In this document: positions 10,541 through 22,405 of the stretch, in pieces
Numbering within the stretch: the stretch's first letter is position 1
Layout of the letters: each line of letters opens with the position of its first letter
Assembly (NCBI GenBank): GCA_037127315.1
Contig: JBBBDQ010001937.1
Coordinates: 457,501-521,500 of the forward strand
Direction: 5' to 3'
DNA from: Ascarosepion bandense
Lineage: Eukaryota > Mollusca > Cephalopoda > Sepiida > Sepiidae
Length of the DNA stretch: 64,000 bases
Notes under the pieces: generated by a model
What the model saw: only the letters and a program-made list of their open reading frames with translations
What the model was told of the DNA's origin: nothing
The model's database searches: none
Translations under genes and position numbers: made by a program

Positions 10541-10680
10541 TAGCTTCAGTGATGAGAGAAGGATTATATTACTAAATGGTAATTAATGGGGGATCAGTTT
10601 ATTACTTCATGACAATATAAAACCGATCCCCCACTTTCTGTCCGGTAGAAGCCTTAATCATGATTCCAACTATTATATTG

Positions 10681-10925
10681 TCAGTCAGTTAAATGCCATA
10701 CGTGATACACACTTGGGCGATCATGTCTCGAAAGAGACATGACTGACTGGGCAGAAGATTATCCCGCAGTAGGTTGCCATTGCTTTCTGCGGTAGACTGG
10801 TTGCCGACCAAGGCCATAGAAACCAATCTGTCCTGTTATTTAATCCATAACTGGAATTCGAACTCGGCTCTCCGATTTCTCGTTCCAAGCCGATATCCAA
10901 TGCACCACAACGCACATCCGATCCG
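10681..10925 (-). mobile_element. tRNA-derived SINE
   Basis: On the minus strand the tRNA-like head (GGTGCATTGGATATCGGC, B box GAGTTCGAATTCC) is followed directly by CAGTTATGGATTAAATAACA and the family tail. Compared with 28305-28590, about 60 bases between head and body are deleted. It looks like an octopus-type tRNA SINE; the family name was not checked. Confidence 0.85.
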
Positions 10926-11234
10926 ATCAAATATATAAGGAATAAATAAATCAACATAAATTCAAAAAACAAAATTAAAGGAAAGTCAATAAAGAAACTA
11001 AGACAACAAGATGTCACTGAGAGTAACAGACAATAAAAAGATAGTAGTTAAGGAAACGCCCTTGATTTTATGTGAGAATTGCTCTGACAACTGAATTCCT
11101 CGTTGCGTATAGACGTAACTATAAAGACAAGTGTACCGACTTGTAAAAATAAAATAAAGAAAACAGGCATCAAGAAGACAGACGATGTCAATTGAAACAA
11201 CTAAAACTTCATAATGAATTTATTTAATTAGGAA
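10926..11234. other. Unassigned AT-rich region
   Basis: No frame, fold or repeat recognised. Confidence 0.4.
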
Positions 11235-11765
11235 CTAGCAGTATAGCCTGGCGTTGTCCGGGTATAATGAAAACTTTAAAATAAATCCATAGTCCTCGAG
11301 CTCAGAGTCAGCCTAAATAATATTTGTGTGAAATTTCGTGAGAATCGGATAAAAATTGTAGATTTGTATAAAGGACATACAAACAGATAAACAGACACAT
11401 ACACAAACATCTTGCCTTTTATATATATATATATTAACGATTTTCTGCACTATTGTAAGAACTGCAGCCTTGAAACTTCTGAATATCGTTTCTTATGTCT
11501 TTGTCTATGAGTGTATCAAATTTGAGTAAAATCGGACCACTACTTTTATCACCCGATTTTTTCGATTATCGATTTTTGATATTTATCGGGGGTACCTCGA
11601 CAGAAAACCTAGCTAAGAACACTCGGAGACACTTATAGTACAACTGTGTAAATTTTCAAGAAAATCGGTTTAGTCGTTTCGGAGTCTATAGGTAATGGAC
11701 ACACACACACACACACACAGACACACACACACAGAGACAAAGGTCCATTTATAAATAAGTTTAGA
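11235..11765 (-). mobile_element. Non-autonomous Helitron, complete short form
   Basis: Minus strand: 5' TCTAAACTTATTTATAAATG at 11765, 3' hairpin (CCCGGACAACGCCAGG) and terminal CTAG at 11235-11238. The flanking bases are A (5') and T (3'), as expected for Helitron insertion between A and T. Length is 531 bp. The internal part is the short subtype shared with 21022-21538. No coding capacity. Confidence 0.85.
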
Positions 11766-12189
11766 TAATCTACTTGTTGGTCTGTTGATATGAATTTAGT
11801 TGCACTTGGAAAAAATCCATTTAAATGAAGTAGGAATATATGATACTTTTTTTTATTATGATATCAGAAAAAAATCAATTCTGTGGGGAAATGTTTCAGC
11901 TACTCTTCTCAATTTCCAAAATGACCTTTGTCTTAAGGGACCGTATAAATGTAATTCATTCAATAATCTGCATGTCAGAAGATATGCTTTTATTCAATGA
12001 AACCCAATATTGAAGGGGAATGGATAATAAGGGGCTTCTTCATGGAATATTTATAAACCTTCTCATGAGTTCCATGCAAAAATATTTCACCAAATTTCAT
12101 CCTGATGAATTTATTGTGAAGGGTTACGACACATGCTCATTAATGCTCGCATTCATAACGAAACCATTCTTTCTTTTTTGCATTGATAT
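11766..12189. other. Unassigned region
   Basis: A 66-codon frame at 11800-12000 shows no recognisable motif. Otherwise featureless. Confidence 0.4.
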
Positions 12190-12196
12190 ATAACTT

Positions 12197-12254
<58 letters not shown>

Positions 12255-12266
12255 AGTCTCTTCATA

Positions 12267-12310
<44 letters not shown>

Positions 12311-12323
12311 CAGTCTCTTCATA

Positions 12324-12375
<52 letters not shown>

Positions 12376-12389
12376 CAGTCTCTTTCATA

Positions 12390-12445
<56 letters not shown>

Positions 12446-12458
12446 CAGTCTCTTCATA

Positions 12459-12515
<57 letters not shown>

Positions 12516-12532
12516 ACCCAGTCTCTTCAATA

Positions 12533-12597
<65 letters not shown>

Positions 12598-12612
12598 ACT
12601 CAGTCTCTTCAA

Positions 12613-12673
<61 letters not shown>

Positions 12674-12697
12674 CAATCTCTTCATAATCTATCTATC

Positions 12698-12737
<40 letters not shown>

Positions 12738-12744
12738 CTTCATA

Positions 12745-12795
<51 letters not shown>

Positions 12796-12796
12796 C
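12190..12796. repeat. Compound (CTAT)n array with interspersed spacer
   Basis: Runs of 8-16 CTAT units are separated about nine times by a spacer of the form CAGTCTCTTCATAAT. The reverse complement of this spacer also punctuates the GATA arrays at 15043-15930 and 34603-34845. Translation gives LSIY repeats with no biological meaning. Confidence 0.95.
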
Positions 12797-12903
12797 TACA
12801 AGTTCGAAGTCTTAGTAAATAAGGTGCGATAATAATAGAAAAGAAATCAAGAAGAGAACATTAGAACGTTAAAACGTTAAAATTTCGCTTCTCTGATTCC
12901 ATG

Positions 12904-13036
12904 CGTCGATGGCTTAGAGTAGCAACTCCGACTGACACCAAATCGGTCGAGTTTCGATCCAGGCCAGAAACAAGTGAATGTGTCTAGCCACACTAATGAG
13001 CAGTAATACAGCGACACAGGCTTGTATGTGAATGAC
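12904..13036 (+). mobile_element. Ribozyme-type tRNA SINE, subfamily B, degraded
   Basis: The tRNA-like head has an A-box region GATGGCTTAGAGTAGC and a B box GAGTTTCGATCC. It is followed by the hammerhead-derived 3' end at 12982-13036 and then an AT run. Same subfamily as 32087-32217 (minus). Confidence 0.75.
12982..13036 (+). ncRNA. Degenerate hammerhead motif in SINE
   Basis: Aligned with 32087-32141, the core reads CUAAUGA (G to A) and GACA in place of GAAA. Stem II has one mismatch and the outer half of stem I is lost. Cleavage is not expected. Its value is as an independent decayed copy of the fold. Confidence 0.6.
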
Positions 13037-13261
13037 TAATATATGAAACATAGTAGACTTGGTATGTAATCCGGGTAAATTCCAAAAGTAGACGAACTCG
13101 AAAGAAACTCAATGTCAAATTCATTTATTTAATTTAACAGAGTAATATACACACGCCAGTCATCAAAAGAACTCAATTCATTTCTGAAGCGTCACGCATG
13201 TAGCAGAAGTGGAAACTGTTTTAAAATGTTCTTCTCCAGAGAGCTCAATCGTGACGAGAGC

Positions 13262-13298
<37 letters not shown>

Positions 13299-13816
13299 TA
13301 GAGAAACTTTTAAAAATTCAAAGGTGTCGGATGTACATTTTGACATAGGATCTCGAATAGAGACTCTACGTCACGTCAGCGACATTGTTTTTTCCAAATG
13401 GAGAAGGCCCCGAGTTAGAGTGTGGTGGGGTTTTTGGTTAACAACGGTCACAAAGTAGAAAAGGACACAGCTGGTAGTCGCGGGGTTACAGGGTGTTGAA
13501 ATGGTATATTTAGGAAGGGGAGGAATAGGAGTTCATATTTTATAAAGATAGACAACTAAATGAGTTAAATTACTTTTTAAAGTTAAGATTTTGGGCTGTT
13601 TGAAGGGGTGTATTTAGGTGAGAAGGAATGGGTTTCAATATAAGATTTAAAAAATTTTTTTAAGTTTATTTGATTGAACCTTTTAGGTAGAAGCGAGGTA
13701 AATGCCAATTACAGGAAGTTATCAGTTTAAAAATTATTAGAGAAAAAAATTAGAGAAAAAATATTAGAGAAAAAATGTATATATACATATATGTGTTAAC
13801 CAAGGAAAAAGGCTTG
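13037..13816. other. Unassigned region with (AT)n at 13263-13295
   Basis: No supported gene. GC is locally higher at 13360-13480. Nothing in this stretch was matched to another part of the window. Confidence 0.4.
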
Positions 13817-14310
13817 ATATATATATATATATATATATATGTTTCTGGCGAGTTAAAACATGTAAATTTCATAGTCGGCCACATTAAATTCTTCTGATCC
13901 GAACTAAACGGATATCTTTTTTGGTAGCACCCCGAATCTCCTTCAACATTTTCTTGACTACAACTAATCGTTTCTGTGGGACGGCAATTGAGAGCATTTG
14001 ACGCCGTTGAAATTTATCTGGTCTTAGCTCCAAAGCATTTTTTTCAATCTTTTTTTTTTCGACTTCATCTTGACGGTTTCAAGGACTCTCCAGTGACAAA
14101 CAATGAGTTTCTCTCCGGAATCGGTTTTAGTAATTTACTTCTATTGGACATTTTGGCGAAATTTAAAAGCATTTTATCTGCAAATATTTAATTTTGATTA
14201 CGTCACTTATTAGCAATTCAACCGTCTTTAAATTTGATTTCATAAAGTGCCTCAGAGGACAAAACACGTCGACTAATATACGTTTGCCTATTTTTTCATA
14301 TATATATATA
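13817..14310. other. (AT)n followed by unassigned DNA
   Basis: AT tract at 13817-13841, then sequence with a 71-codon frame (13976-14191) without recognisable motifs, then a short AT tract at 14300-14311. Confidence 0.4.
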
Positions 14311-14312
14311 TA

Positions 14313-14693
14313 CTAGCAATATAGCCCGCCGTTGCTCGGGTGAAATGAAAGGTTTAAAACTAATCCATGGCCCTGGAGCTCTGACTCTTTGGACGTTGGA
14401 TCGAAAGACTAAAAAGCAATAGTTGTTTCCAGTCAAAGCGAAACCGTAGACTGAAAGAAACATGAATGGATGTAAGTCAAATTTTGATTTCCTGGTACCA
14501 ATATCAAATATTCTGCACTATTGTAAGAACTGAAACCTTGAAACTTCTGAATATCGTTTTATGTCTTTGTCTATGAATGCATCAAATTTGATTAAAATCG
14601 GACCACTCCTTCTATAACTCGATTTTTTCGATTATCGATTTTCGATATTTATTGGAGGTACCTCGACACAAAGCCTAGCTAAGAACACTCATT
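14313..14693 (-). mobile_element. Non-autonomous Helitron, 5'-truncated
   Basis: The minus-strand 3' terminus is intact: hairpin CCCGAGCAACGGCGGG and CTAG at 14313-14316, followed by T. Homology runs to GAGTGTTCTTAGCTAGG and stops at about 14693, where it is fused to a ribozyme SINE. It also lacks the internal (AT)n and a segment around 14510. Confidence 0.85.
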
Positions 14694-14936
14694 AGGACGG
14701 TTAGACATCCGATTGCTTCTAGCCAGGATTAAAACCCGACCGTATGACAACAGTCGGCGATTCTACGGGAGCTTGGTAGAGGAAGGCGGATTTAGCGTGT
14801 TATATACAATGCAAACACACGCCGGAGGTGAGAGTGTTCGAATTCATTACTGAATGAACGATGCGTACATGCGTGAGTAGCTATAGTTTTTCAAAGTCTA
14901 ACCTTCTTCCATCAGTCAGCGTGTGAGAACGTAAAT
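14691..14936 (-). mobile_element. Ribozyme-type tRNA SINE, subfamily A, truncated inside the ribozyme
   Basis: The minus strand carries the 5' leader, a tRNA head (B box GGTTTTAATCC) and the start of the hammerhead (ACCGUCCUAAUGAG). It ends within stem II where the Helitron begins. The leader matches 33691-33930 and 24935-25090. Confidence 0.8.
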
Positions 14937-15039
14937 ATATATATATATATATGTGTGTGTTTGGGGTGGGGAGTGTCGTTCTCTCAGTCAAAAATAATTA
15001 AATGATTCCACAGATTTTGGAAAGTTGGTCTACCCGTAA

Positions 15040-15042
<3 letters not shown>

Positions 15043-15086
<44 letters not shown>

Positions 15087-15102
15087 TGAACAGAACGACT
15101 GG

Positions 15103-15150
<48 letters not shown>

Positions 15151-15168
15151 TGAACAGACTGGGATAGG

Positions 15169-15234
<66 letters not shown>

Positions 15235-15244
15235 GAAGAGACTG

Positions 15245-15301
<57 letters not shown>

Positions 15302-15313
15302 TGAACAGACTGG

Positions 15314-15373
<60 letters not shown>

Positions 15374-15385
15374 TGAACAGACTGG

Positions 15386-15453
<68 letters not shown>

Positions 15454-15488
15454 TGAACAGACTGGGATAGATAGATAGAACAGACTGG

Positions 15489-15552
<64 letters not shown>

Positions 15553-15592
15553 TGAACAGACTGGGATAGATAGATATGAACAGACTTAGATG

Positions 15593-15652
<60 letters not shown>

Positions 15653-15664
15653 TGAACAGACTGG

Positions 15665-15721
<57 letters not shown>

Positions 15722-15735
15722 TATGAACAGACTGG

Positions 15736-15795
<60 letters not shown>

Positions 15796-15829
15796 TGAAC
15801 AGACTGGGATAGATAGATATGAACAGACT

Positions 15830-15871
<42 letters not shown>

Positions 15872-15883
15872 TGAACAGACTGG

Positions 15884-15930
<47 letters not shown>
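15043..15930. repeat. Compound (GATA)n array with interspersed spacer
   Basis: Blocks of 10-17 GATA/TAGA units are separated about eleven times by TGAACAGACTGGGA (once TGAAGAGACTGAGA). The spacer is conserved in sequence while block lengths vary. The reverse-complement version occurs at 12190-12796. Confidence 0.95.
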
Positions 15931-15932
<2 letters not shown>

Positions 15933-16230
15933 AATTACATTGCAGCACGGAAATTTCTATGTTTTATGTTAAAATCTTGGATGTTGGTTGTGAAAATTAT
16001 TTCACAATTTTACATTTAAATACAAAAAAACTATTGGTTTACTATTTATGTATGTGGGAAGATATAAAATTTATGTGTGTTTTCCTTTTAACTAATCAAA
16101 ATAAAGATTAATTTTAAAATTTTGACCAGTAGTTTCTAAGGAATATATACTTACTTTTTTCTTTCCTTTTCTTTTTTTTTTCTCATTAACGGTCAAAGTG
16201 TCAACCTACTTTTAATCTATTTTTCTTTTT

Positions 16231-16234
<4 letters not shown>
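15931..16234. other. Unassigned AT-rich region
   Basis: No gene or repeat recognised. Confidence 0.4.
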
Positions 16235-16266
<32 letters not shown>

Positions 16267-16631
16267 GAAATTTTTCTAAAATCTATTTCGTAAAATCTCT
16301 AAATTTGGTGGGGGATGTTTTATTTTAATTTCCCTTGCTAACTATTTACACCTGTACCTGATTTTCCCTCTAACTGATATAAGTATATGTATTAAATATA
16401 TAATTGATATAAGCATATATATTTCCATTTCAATCGATATAAGTATATAAATATGTATCTTATTTTTATTTTGTTTCCCCTCTTTTTTGCTCTTTATTTT
16501 CCTAGTTATTGTTCTTTTCATAGTATTTTCCAGTGATTTTTTTTCCTGATGAGATGTTGGACGAAATGACCTTTGAGAGTAATAATAAATTCCTTGTTTT
16601 TAAATAGTATACCAATGTTGTACTTTTAAAC

Positions 16632-16671
<40 letters not shown>

Positions 16672-16684
16672 GTTTAAAAGTACA
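16235..16684 (+). mobile_element. Probable Penelope-type terminus between (AT)n tracts
   Basis: AT tract (16235-16263), then about 370 bases that include CCTGATGAGATGTTGGACGA at 16547, resembling the start of a hammerhead. They end in a perfect palindrome of GTACTTTTAAACATG around an AT tract (16635-16668). The element class is inferred only from similarity of context to 36874-38230. Confidence 0.4.
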
Positions 16685-17065
16685 TATATATATATTCAGA
16701 AATTATAACATGGATATGTTATAATATCTCTACAAAAGTAGCTATTTTGTTTCGACACATGTTGTGTCTTGTCAAGTGATGTGGTTTCTTTCAAAATGAA
16801 GGGGTTTAAAAGGTTAAAAACAAGCAGATCCCCTTCAATCAGGGAGGCATTTTTGTAAACCAATCAGAGTAAAGCAACTTCTAATTCGGAGAAAATGTGA
16901 GCAGACTTAAAACTAATTTTTGGGGGGCATTAGTATTAATATTTGATTAAATTAGCATTATTAATTAACTATTAGATCTACTTTATTATTTTTGCAAAAA
17001 TTTAAAAAGAATTTTCTAAGTTTAACGATTTATTAGATTTAGAAAGCTATTTTCATAATAAACAA
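16685..17065 (-). mobile_element. Penelope-type terminal repeat (family P3)
   Basis: Matches 49832-50150 over about 320 bases with many substitutions (shared ATGTTATAATATC, CACTACAAAA-like and TTCAAAAGGTT segments). It contains a hammerhead-like fold on the minus strand at 16725-16785: stem II GACAC/GUGUC, GAAA, stem III ACAAAA/UUUUGU and GUA, but the first core strand is UUGACAA. Confidence 0.5.
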
Positions 17066-17737
17066 GGAAGAGAAAGAACGCACACATAAATAAACCTACA
17101 AACATCCACACATGGAAAAATAGACGAGTATATTCACATACACTGGCAAACAGACGCATATACAGATTAATATACCCACGCATATATACATGCACAAATT
17201 ACAAAATTTAGTCTTTATCGACTTGTAAAATTTTCTCTTAAATTTTAAGCTCTATTTGTACACAGACTAAATTGCTACATATTGGATACGGTCAAGGCGA
17301 ATTCGTAACTTGAATGAATGAGATCGGGACAGACACAATCATATTTTAATGCATGAACATATAAACAGAATTAGATATATACTTACGCAAATACACAAGC
17401 TAAAAACCAAAAATGTACACGACTAAAAACTCCACAGATCGTAAAAAATATATAACCACATAGATGGAAATACACGAAACCTCTGGCATCAAACTTGGTA
17501 GATACACTATACACAAATTAAATGCGTATGCATGTACAAAACGTCACACATATACATATATATGCTAAACCCCATATCGTTCACATGAAGTTATGCCCGG
17601 GTGGTCCCCAGTTGTCAAGCTCACGTGTGCGTGTGTCTCTAGGCACGTCAATGGGTGTACAAAGGTTTAATCTATGTCTGTGTCTGTGCACCCATTGACG
17701 AACGCAGAGACATACGTACTTTACACTCGTATATATA
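17066..17737. other. Unassigned region with one hairpin
   Basis: AT-rich with many short CA/TA runs. A hairpin at about 17636-17710 pairs GTCTCTAGGCACGTCAATGG with its near complement. No gene recognised. Confidence 0.45.
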
Positions 17738-18304
17738 GGGTGTCCATAAAGTTCGTATACACATTAAAAAATTTATAACATTTATAAAAATTTATAACTT
17801 TATTTGTATTTACGTTAGAAATAATTTGTAAAATGGATTAGAAAAAAGTGAATCTATAATTCGTAAAGTTTTATTGAAATTATATTTAAATTTCCACATG
17901 TCCATCATTAGCAAATCAAAGGGTAACATGATTTTGCAGCTCACGGCAAAAATTTGCCAACTGATTTACAGTAATGCCTAGAATCATATTAGTTATTTTA
18001 GCTTTCAAATCTTCTAAAGAACTAGGTTTGGTTGCATACACAAATGTCTTCACATGTCCCAATAAAAGAATCTAATGGAATCAAACCTGGCGAAAATGGA
18101 GGCCAATAAAATGGTTCCCGCCTTCCGTTCCGTCTGTTAGAAAATTCCTGATTTAGAAACTAACACTCAGGGCAAATTAACAAGGTCCTCCATCTTTTTG
18201 AAACATTCAAATTTATAACAAAATTTTTTACAAATTATTTCTATCACAAACACAAATAAAGTTATAAAGTTTTAAAATTGCACACGGACTTTATGGACAC
18301 CCTG
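17738..18304 (-). mobile_element. Tc1/mariner (IS630-type) element with transposase relic
   Basis: Terminal inverted repeats AGGGTGTCCATAAAGT at 17738 and its complement ending at 18304. Minus-strand translation of 17890-18120 gives YWPPFSPGLIPLD, the 'WPP.SPDL.PLD' block that precedes the last catalytic acid in mariner/Tc1 transposases. After a frame change comes ATKPSSLEDLKAKI. The catalytic core before this is deleted (567 bp total), so it is a dead derivative. Confidence 0.8.
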
Positions 18305-18308
18305 TGTG

Positions 18309-18309
<1 letters not shown>

Positions 18310-18350
<41 letters not shown>
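18310..18350. repeat. (AT)n microsatellite
   Basis: AT tract between the mariner-type right end and the foldback element. Confidence 0.97.
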
Positions 18351-18353
<3 letters not shown>

Positions 18354-19031
18354 GCAGGTTTCATTGAATAATATAGACAAGTTTTGTCTATTAATTTTGT
18401 GTAGGATCCGTTCATACCGTCTGATATACTTGATGGTGATGTCGTTAAAAGACAACAAAAAATCACAGTATTTGTTGAATTTTTTATCGGGTCTAAGCTT
18501 TCGGCTCACATAAGCCATTATCAAAGAGTAAATATTAACACACAGTAAACATAGAACATTTAAGCTATTAACAATAAAGATAATTGAATTGAAAATATAA
18601 GTCTATCCCTACCGTGGCGGATGGCCGAAGACAGTGACAAAATAGTGGTGTTGTGGTCCCTGGTCTGATTACAGACATTTGAGTACGTTGTTGGAAATAT
18701 CGAAATTGATTGTATTCAAACCAGGTTTAAATTGTTTAACCTGGTTTGAATACAATCAATATATTTTCTTATTTTAATACAATCTTATATTTTCAATTCA
18801 ATTATCTTTATTGTTAATAGCTTAAATGTTCTATGTTTACTGTGTGTTAATAGTTACTCTTTGATAATGGCTTATGGCTTATGTGAGCCGAAAGCTTAGA
18901 CCCGATAAAAATTCAACAAATACTGTGATTTTTTGTTGTCTTTTAACGACATCACCATCAAGTATATCTGACGGTATGAACGGATCCTACACAAAATTAA
19001 TAGACAAAACTTGTCTATATTATTCAATGAA
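18351..19031. mobile_element. Foldback of two Penelope-type termini, about 250-bp arms
   Basis: The arms 18351-18600 and 18784-19031 are near-perfect reverse complements with a 183-base spacer. The spacer itself holds a smaller inverted repeat around ACCTGGTTTGAATACAATCA. Each arm carries a hammerhead-like motif. Inverted terminal copies are a known arrangement in Penelope-like elements; no RT or endonuclease coding is present here. Confidence 0.65.
18486..18530 (-). ncRNA. Hammerhead-like motif, extra-U type
   Basis: Minus strand: UUGAUAA (for CUGANGA), an extra U, stem II GGCUUA/UGAGCC, GAAA and a 2-bp palindromic stem III AGCU. The mirror copy is at 18857-18900, where an 8-base duplication (GGCTTATG repeated) disrupts stem II. 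Confidence 0.4.
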
Positions 19032-19095
19032 ACCTTCATTAATGAAAAAATGCTGCCAAAATACACACACAATATATATATATATATATATATGA

Positions 19096-19530
19096 ATTAA
19101 ATAGGATTAATTCAAGATGTTGAATGACCATTTCGATATGAAATCCCCACAGGGGATAACACATCACCTCAGCAACAAAAAAATCCTTTCTGAAACTGGA
19201 GATATATATATAACAGACGTTCTACTTATCGCTCAATGCTGCAAACATATTGAATATTTTTACAAGATACAAACTGAAAATTAGAAAAACTTCTGTTATA
19301 TACACGCACACATACGCATGCATATAGGGTATAACACGATATGAAACATATTTATATCTCAGTCCTTCATTTAAAAATTATTAAAGAAAACCGATAGTGA
19401 ATATTTGTTGAGTCTGTTTTCAAGTTTCTTCTAATGTTAAATTTTGATCAAAACTTCATAACGATGCTAGCAAAATTATGCTTCATTATTCGTATACTTT
19501 CTGTGGCCGTTCGTTGTTTTTAACAACGTA
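19096..19530. other. Unassigned region
   Basis: Short AT tracts and no recognisable gene or repeat. Confidence 0.4.
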
Positions 19531-20345
19531 TTGCAGTATAGCCCGGTGTTGCTCAGGTGTACTGAAAACTTTAAAACTAATCCATGGTCCTGGAGCTCAG
19601 ACTCTTTGGACGTTGGCACGAAAGACTCAAAAGCAATAGTTGTTTCCAGTCAAATCGAAACCGTAGACTGAAAGAAAAATGAATGGATGTAAGTTAACTT
19701 TTGATTTCCTGGTATCGATATCAAATAAGTTTTTTTCGTCGTAAACTGAATTTTGAAGGCTAAATAAGTCCTCTGAGTAAATTGTATTATTGCTGAGACT
19801 AAGAACTACAATTATACCTACTTAGAGCAAAATCAAAATAAAATAGCTGAAAACCCGATTTCGATCAGACCCGATAGGATATCGGCGTGTCGATTTCCAA
19901 TAACGGAGTAAAATATGTCATCCAAGGATAAACTAACCTAAGTAAGTCCATAAAAACTTCTCGTATCCATCAACAGTAAAATTGGGGTAAAATGAGCCAT
20001 ATTGATGGCTGAATATCGGTTTTTGATGATTTCGATAGAATATCGGGGGTATCATTTTCCGATATCGGGAAAAATGAGTCGTCTGAGAAGATCTACTAAT
20101 GTTTGAGACTAAAAACTACAATTTTACCAAGTTAGAGCAAATTCTGCAGCAAGAACCACTATAAAAGGGCTGAATTCCTGATCTTGATCAGACCTGATTG
20201 GATATCGGGGTATCGATTTCCGATATCTGGCGGAAATAAAAAAAAAAAAAGAATACGTAGCCCATGACCTGACCGGTAGATATGGAATATTTGTGTGAAG
20301 TTTGGTAAGAATCGGATAAGAAAATCAAATTGTGTATAGAAACAA
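19531..20345 (-). mobile_element. Non-autonomous Helitron, divergent copy
   Basis: The 3' terminal region (hairpin ACCTGAGCAACACCGGGCTA on the minus strand) and about 320 bases inward match the family. The terminal CTAG is mutated. From about 19850 the interior is a different AT-rich segment with three GATATCGG-type blocks, and the standard 5' end is absent. Confidence 0.7.
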
Positions 20346-21021
20346 CATTTACATATATACATATAAATTAAGTTTTTTTTTTTTACAAATAAAAGTAGTG
20401 TCTTTTGGTTGGTATATAGGTCGTTAAAATTGTTCATAAGAGTTTGTGCATATGTATGTGTGAGAGTTGGTTCGTTAGGAGAGTCTTTGAAATTTCCGCT
20501 CAGTCCATTCAGGTAAGTGGCTCAGTGAACAGTGAAGAAGAAGATGAGAGAGAAAAGAGAGGCAAGCATGATGCGATCGCTTGACGTGCTCAAGGGACGT
20601 GCTAATTATACTCGTATTTTCTCAGCAGGCGATGCTTCCTGTGTCGGCCTTTTATTTCGTCTTCGAGGATCCGAACAAGTCATTTGGGAATGCACACCCG
20701 GATTTAATTCTGGGCTTCCCATTGGACGATAAACAAAATTCACGTCAGCTCGCGAAAAGGGCCCGTAAAAGGAAATTGATATTTATTTATTGTTGGTTAA
20801 CCATCGGAACTTCTGCGTGGAGCCCAGATGCGCAAAGACCAGTTTTGGTCATTTGCTCTCTGGATCTCTGAGAGCAAACATCCGGTCCCTCGCTTGCTTG
20901 CTTGGGTTATCTCCACAAGAACAATTACCATCAGATTATTTATATAAACGGCACATGGAAGTCACCTTACATATACATATAGCAAGTGTCGTATATGTAT
21001 TTGTGTGCGCTAATGGTTACA
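20346..21021. other. Unassigned region of higher GC
   Basis: About 650 bases with overlapping frames of 66-96 codons on the plus strand (20532-21026) that match no family I recognise. A short stretch, TTCTGGGCTTCCCATTGG, recurs at 43373, so part of it is a dispersed repeat. I would not call a gene. Confidence 0.4.
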
Positions 21022-21538
21022 TCTAAACTTATTTATAAATGGAACTTTGTGTGTGTGTGTGTGTCTGTGTGTGTGTCCGTTACCTATAGACTCCGAAACG
21101 GCTGAACCGTTTTTCTTGAAAATTTACAAAGCTGTACTATAATCGTCTGCGTGTGTTCTAAGCTAGGTTCTGTGTCGATGTACCCCAGATAAATATCGAA
21201 CATTGATAATCGAAAAAATCGGGTTATAGAAGGAGTGGTCCGATTTTAAGCAAATTTGATACACTCATAGACAAAGACATAAGAAACGATATTCAGAAGT
21301 TTCAAGGTTGCAGTTCTTACAATAGTGCAGAATATCGATACTATATATATATATAAGGCAAAATGTTTGTGTATGCGTCTGTTTATGTGTCTTTATGTCC
21401 TTTATACAAATCCACAAGTTTTATCCGATTCTCACCAAACTTCACACAAATATTCTTTAGGCTGAGTCTGAGCTGCAGGACCATGGATTAGTTTTAAAGC
21501 TTGCATGAAACCCGAGCAAAGCGGGGCTATACTGCTAG
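21022..21538 (+). mobile_element. Non-autonomous Helitron, complete short form
   Basis: Starts TCTAAACTTATTTATAAATG after A, carries the GT tract and AT-rich core, and ends with hairpin CCCGAGCAAAGCGGGG and CTAG (21535-21538) followed by T. 517 bp. Its inner segment TTATCCGATTCTCACCAAAC is shared with 11235-11765. Confidence 0.88.
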
Positions 21539-21659
21539 TAGTTTATATTGGTGAGACGTCTCAGTATTTTTTCGAAAGTATAAAGAAATATTTGGTTGTG
21601 GATAAAAATTGTCAATGAGCAAATATGTATTTAATAAGTACTTGTTCGTCTATCAACAA

Positions 21660-22045
21660 CTAGCAGTATAGCCCGGGGTTGCTCGGGTGTAATGAAAGCT
21701 TTAAAACTAATCCATGGTCTTGGAGCTCAGGCTCTTAGGACGTTGACACGAAAGACTAAAAAGCAATAGTTGTTTTCAGTTAAAGCGCAAACCGTAGACA
21801 GAAAAAAAAATGAATGGATGTAAGTCAAATTTTAATTTACTGGTATCGATATCAAATAAGTTTTTTTTCGTCGTAAACTGAATTTTGAAGGCAAAATAAG
21901 GCCTCTGAGTAAATTGTTTCATGGCTGAGACTAAAAACTACAATTATACCTACTTAGAGCCAAACCCGAAGTAAAAACTAAAATAAAAGGGCAGAAAGAA
22001 TACAGACATACAGGCAGATAAACAGACACACACACAAACATTTTG

Positions 22046-22088
<43 letters not shown>

Positions 22089-22360
22089 CGATTTTCTGAA
22101 CTATTGTAAGAACTGAAACCTTGGAAATTTTGAATATCGTTTCTTATGTCTTTGTCGATGAGTGTATCAAATTTGATTAAAATCGGACCACTCCTTCTAT
22201 AACCCGATTTTTTCGAAAATCGATTTTTTATATTTATCTGGGGTACCTCGACACAAAACCTAGCTAAGAACACACGCAGACGCTTATAGTACAACTGTGT
22301 AAATGTTCAAGAAAATCGATTCAGCCGTTTCGGAATCTATAGGTAACGGACACGCACACA

Positions 22361-22405
<45 letters not shown>

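Noticed and set aside
12183..12533. 116-codon LSIY-repeat frame, and similar frames at 34442-35030
   Set aside because: Direct translation of CTAT repeats. Where a LINE peptide is attached (34590-35030) only that part is meaningful.
13976..14191. 71-codon frame as a small gene
   Set aside because: No start context, homology, repeat-free conservation or splice evidence could be judged; composition is like the flanks.
16547..16600. CCTGATGAGATGTTGGACGA followed by AATGACC as a hammerhead
   Set aside because: Stem II cannot pair beyond its first base pair, and neither stem I nor stem III closes.
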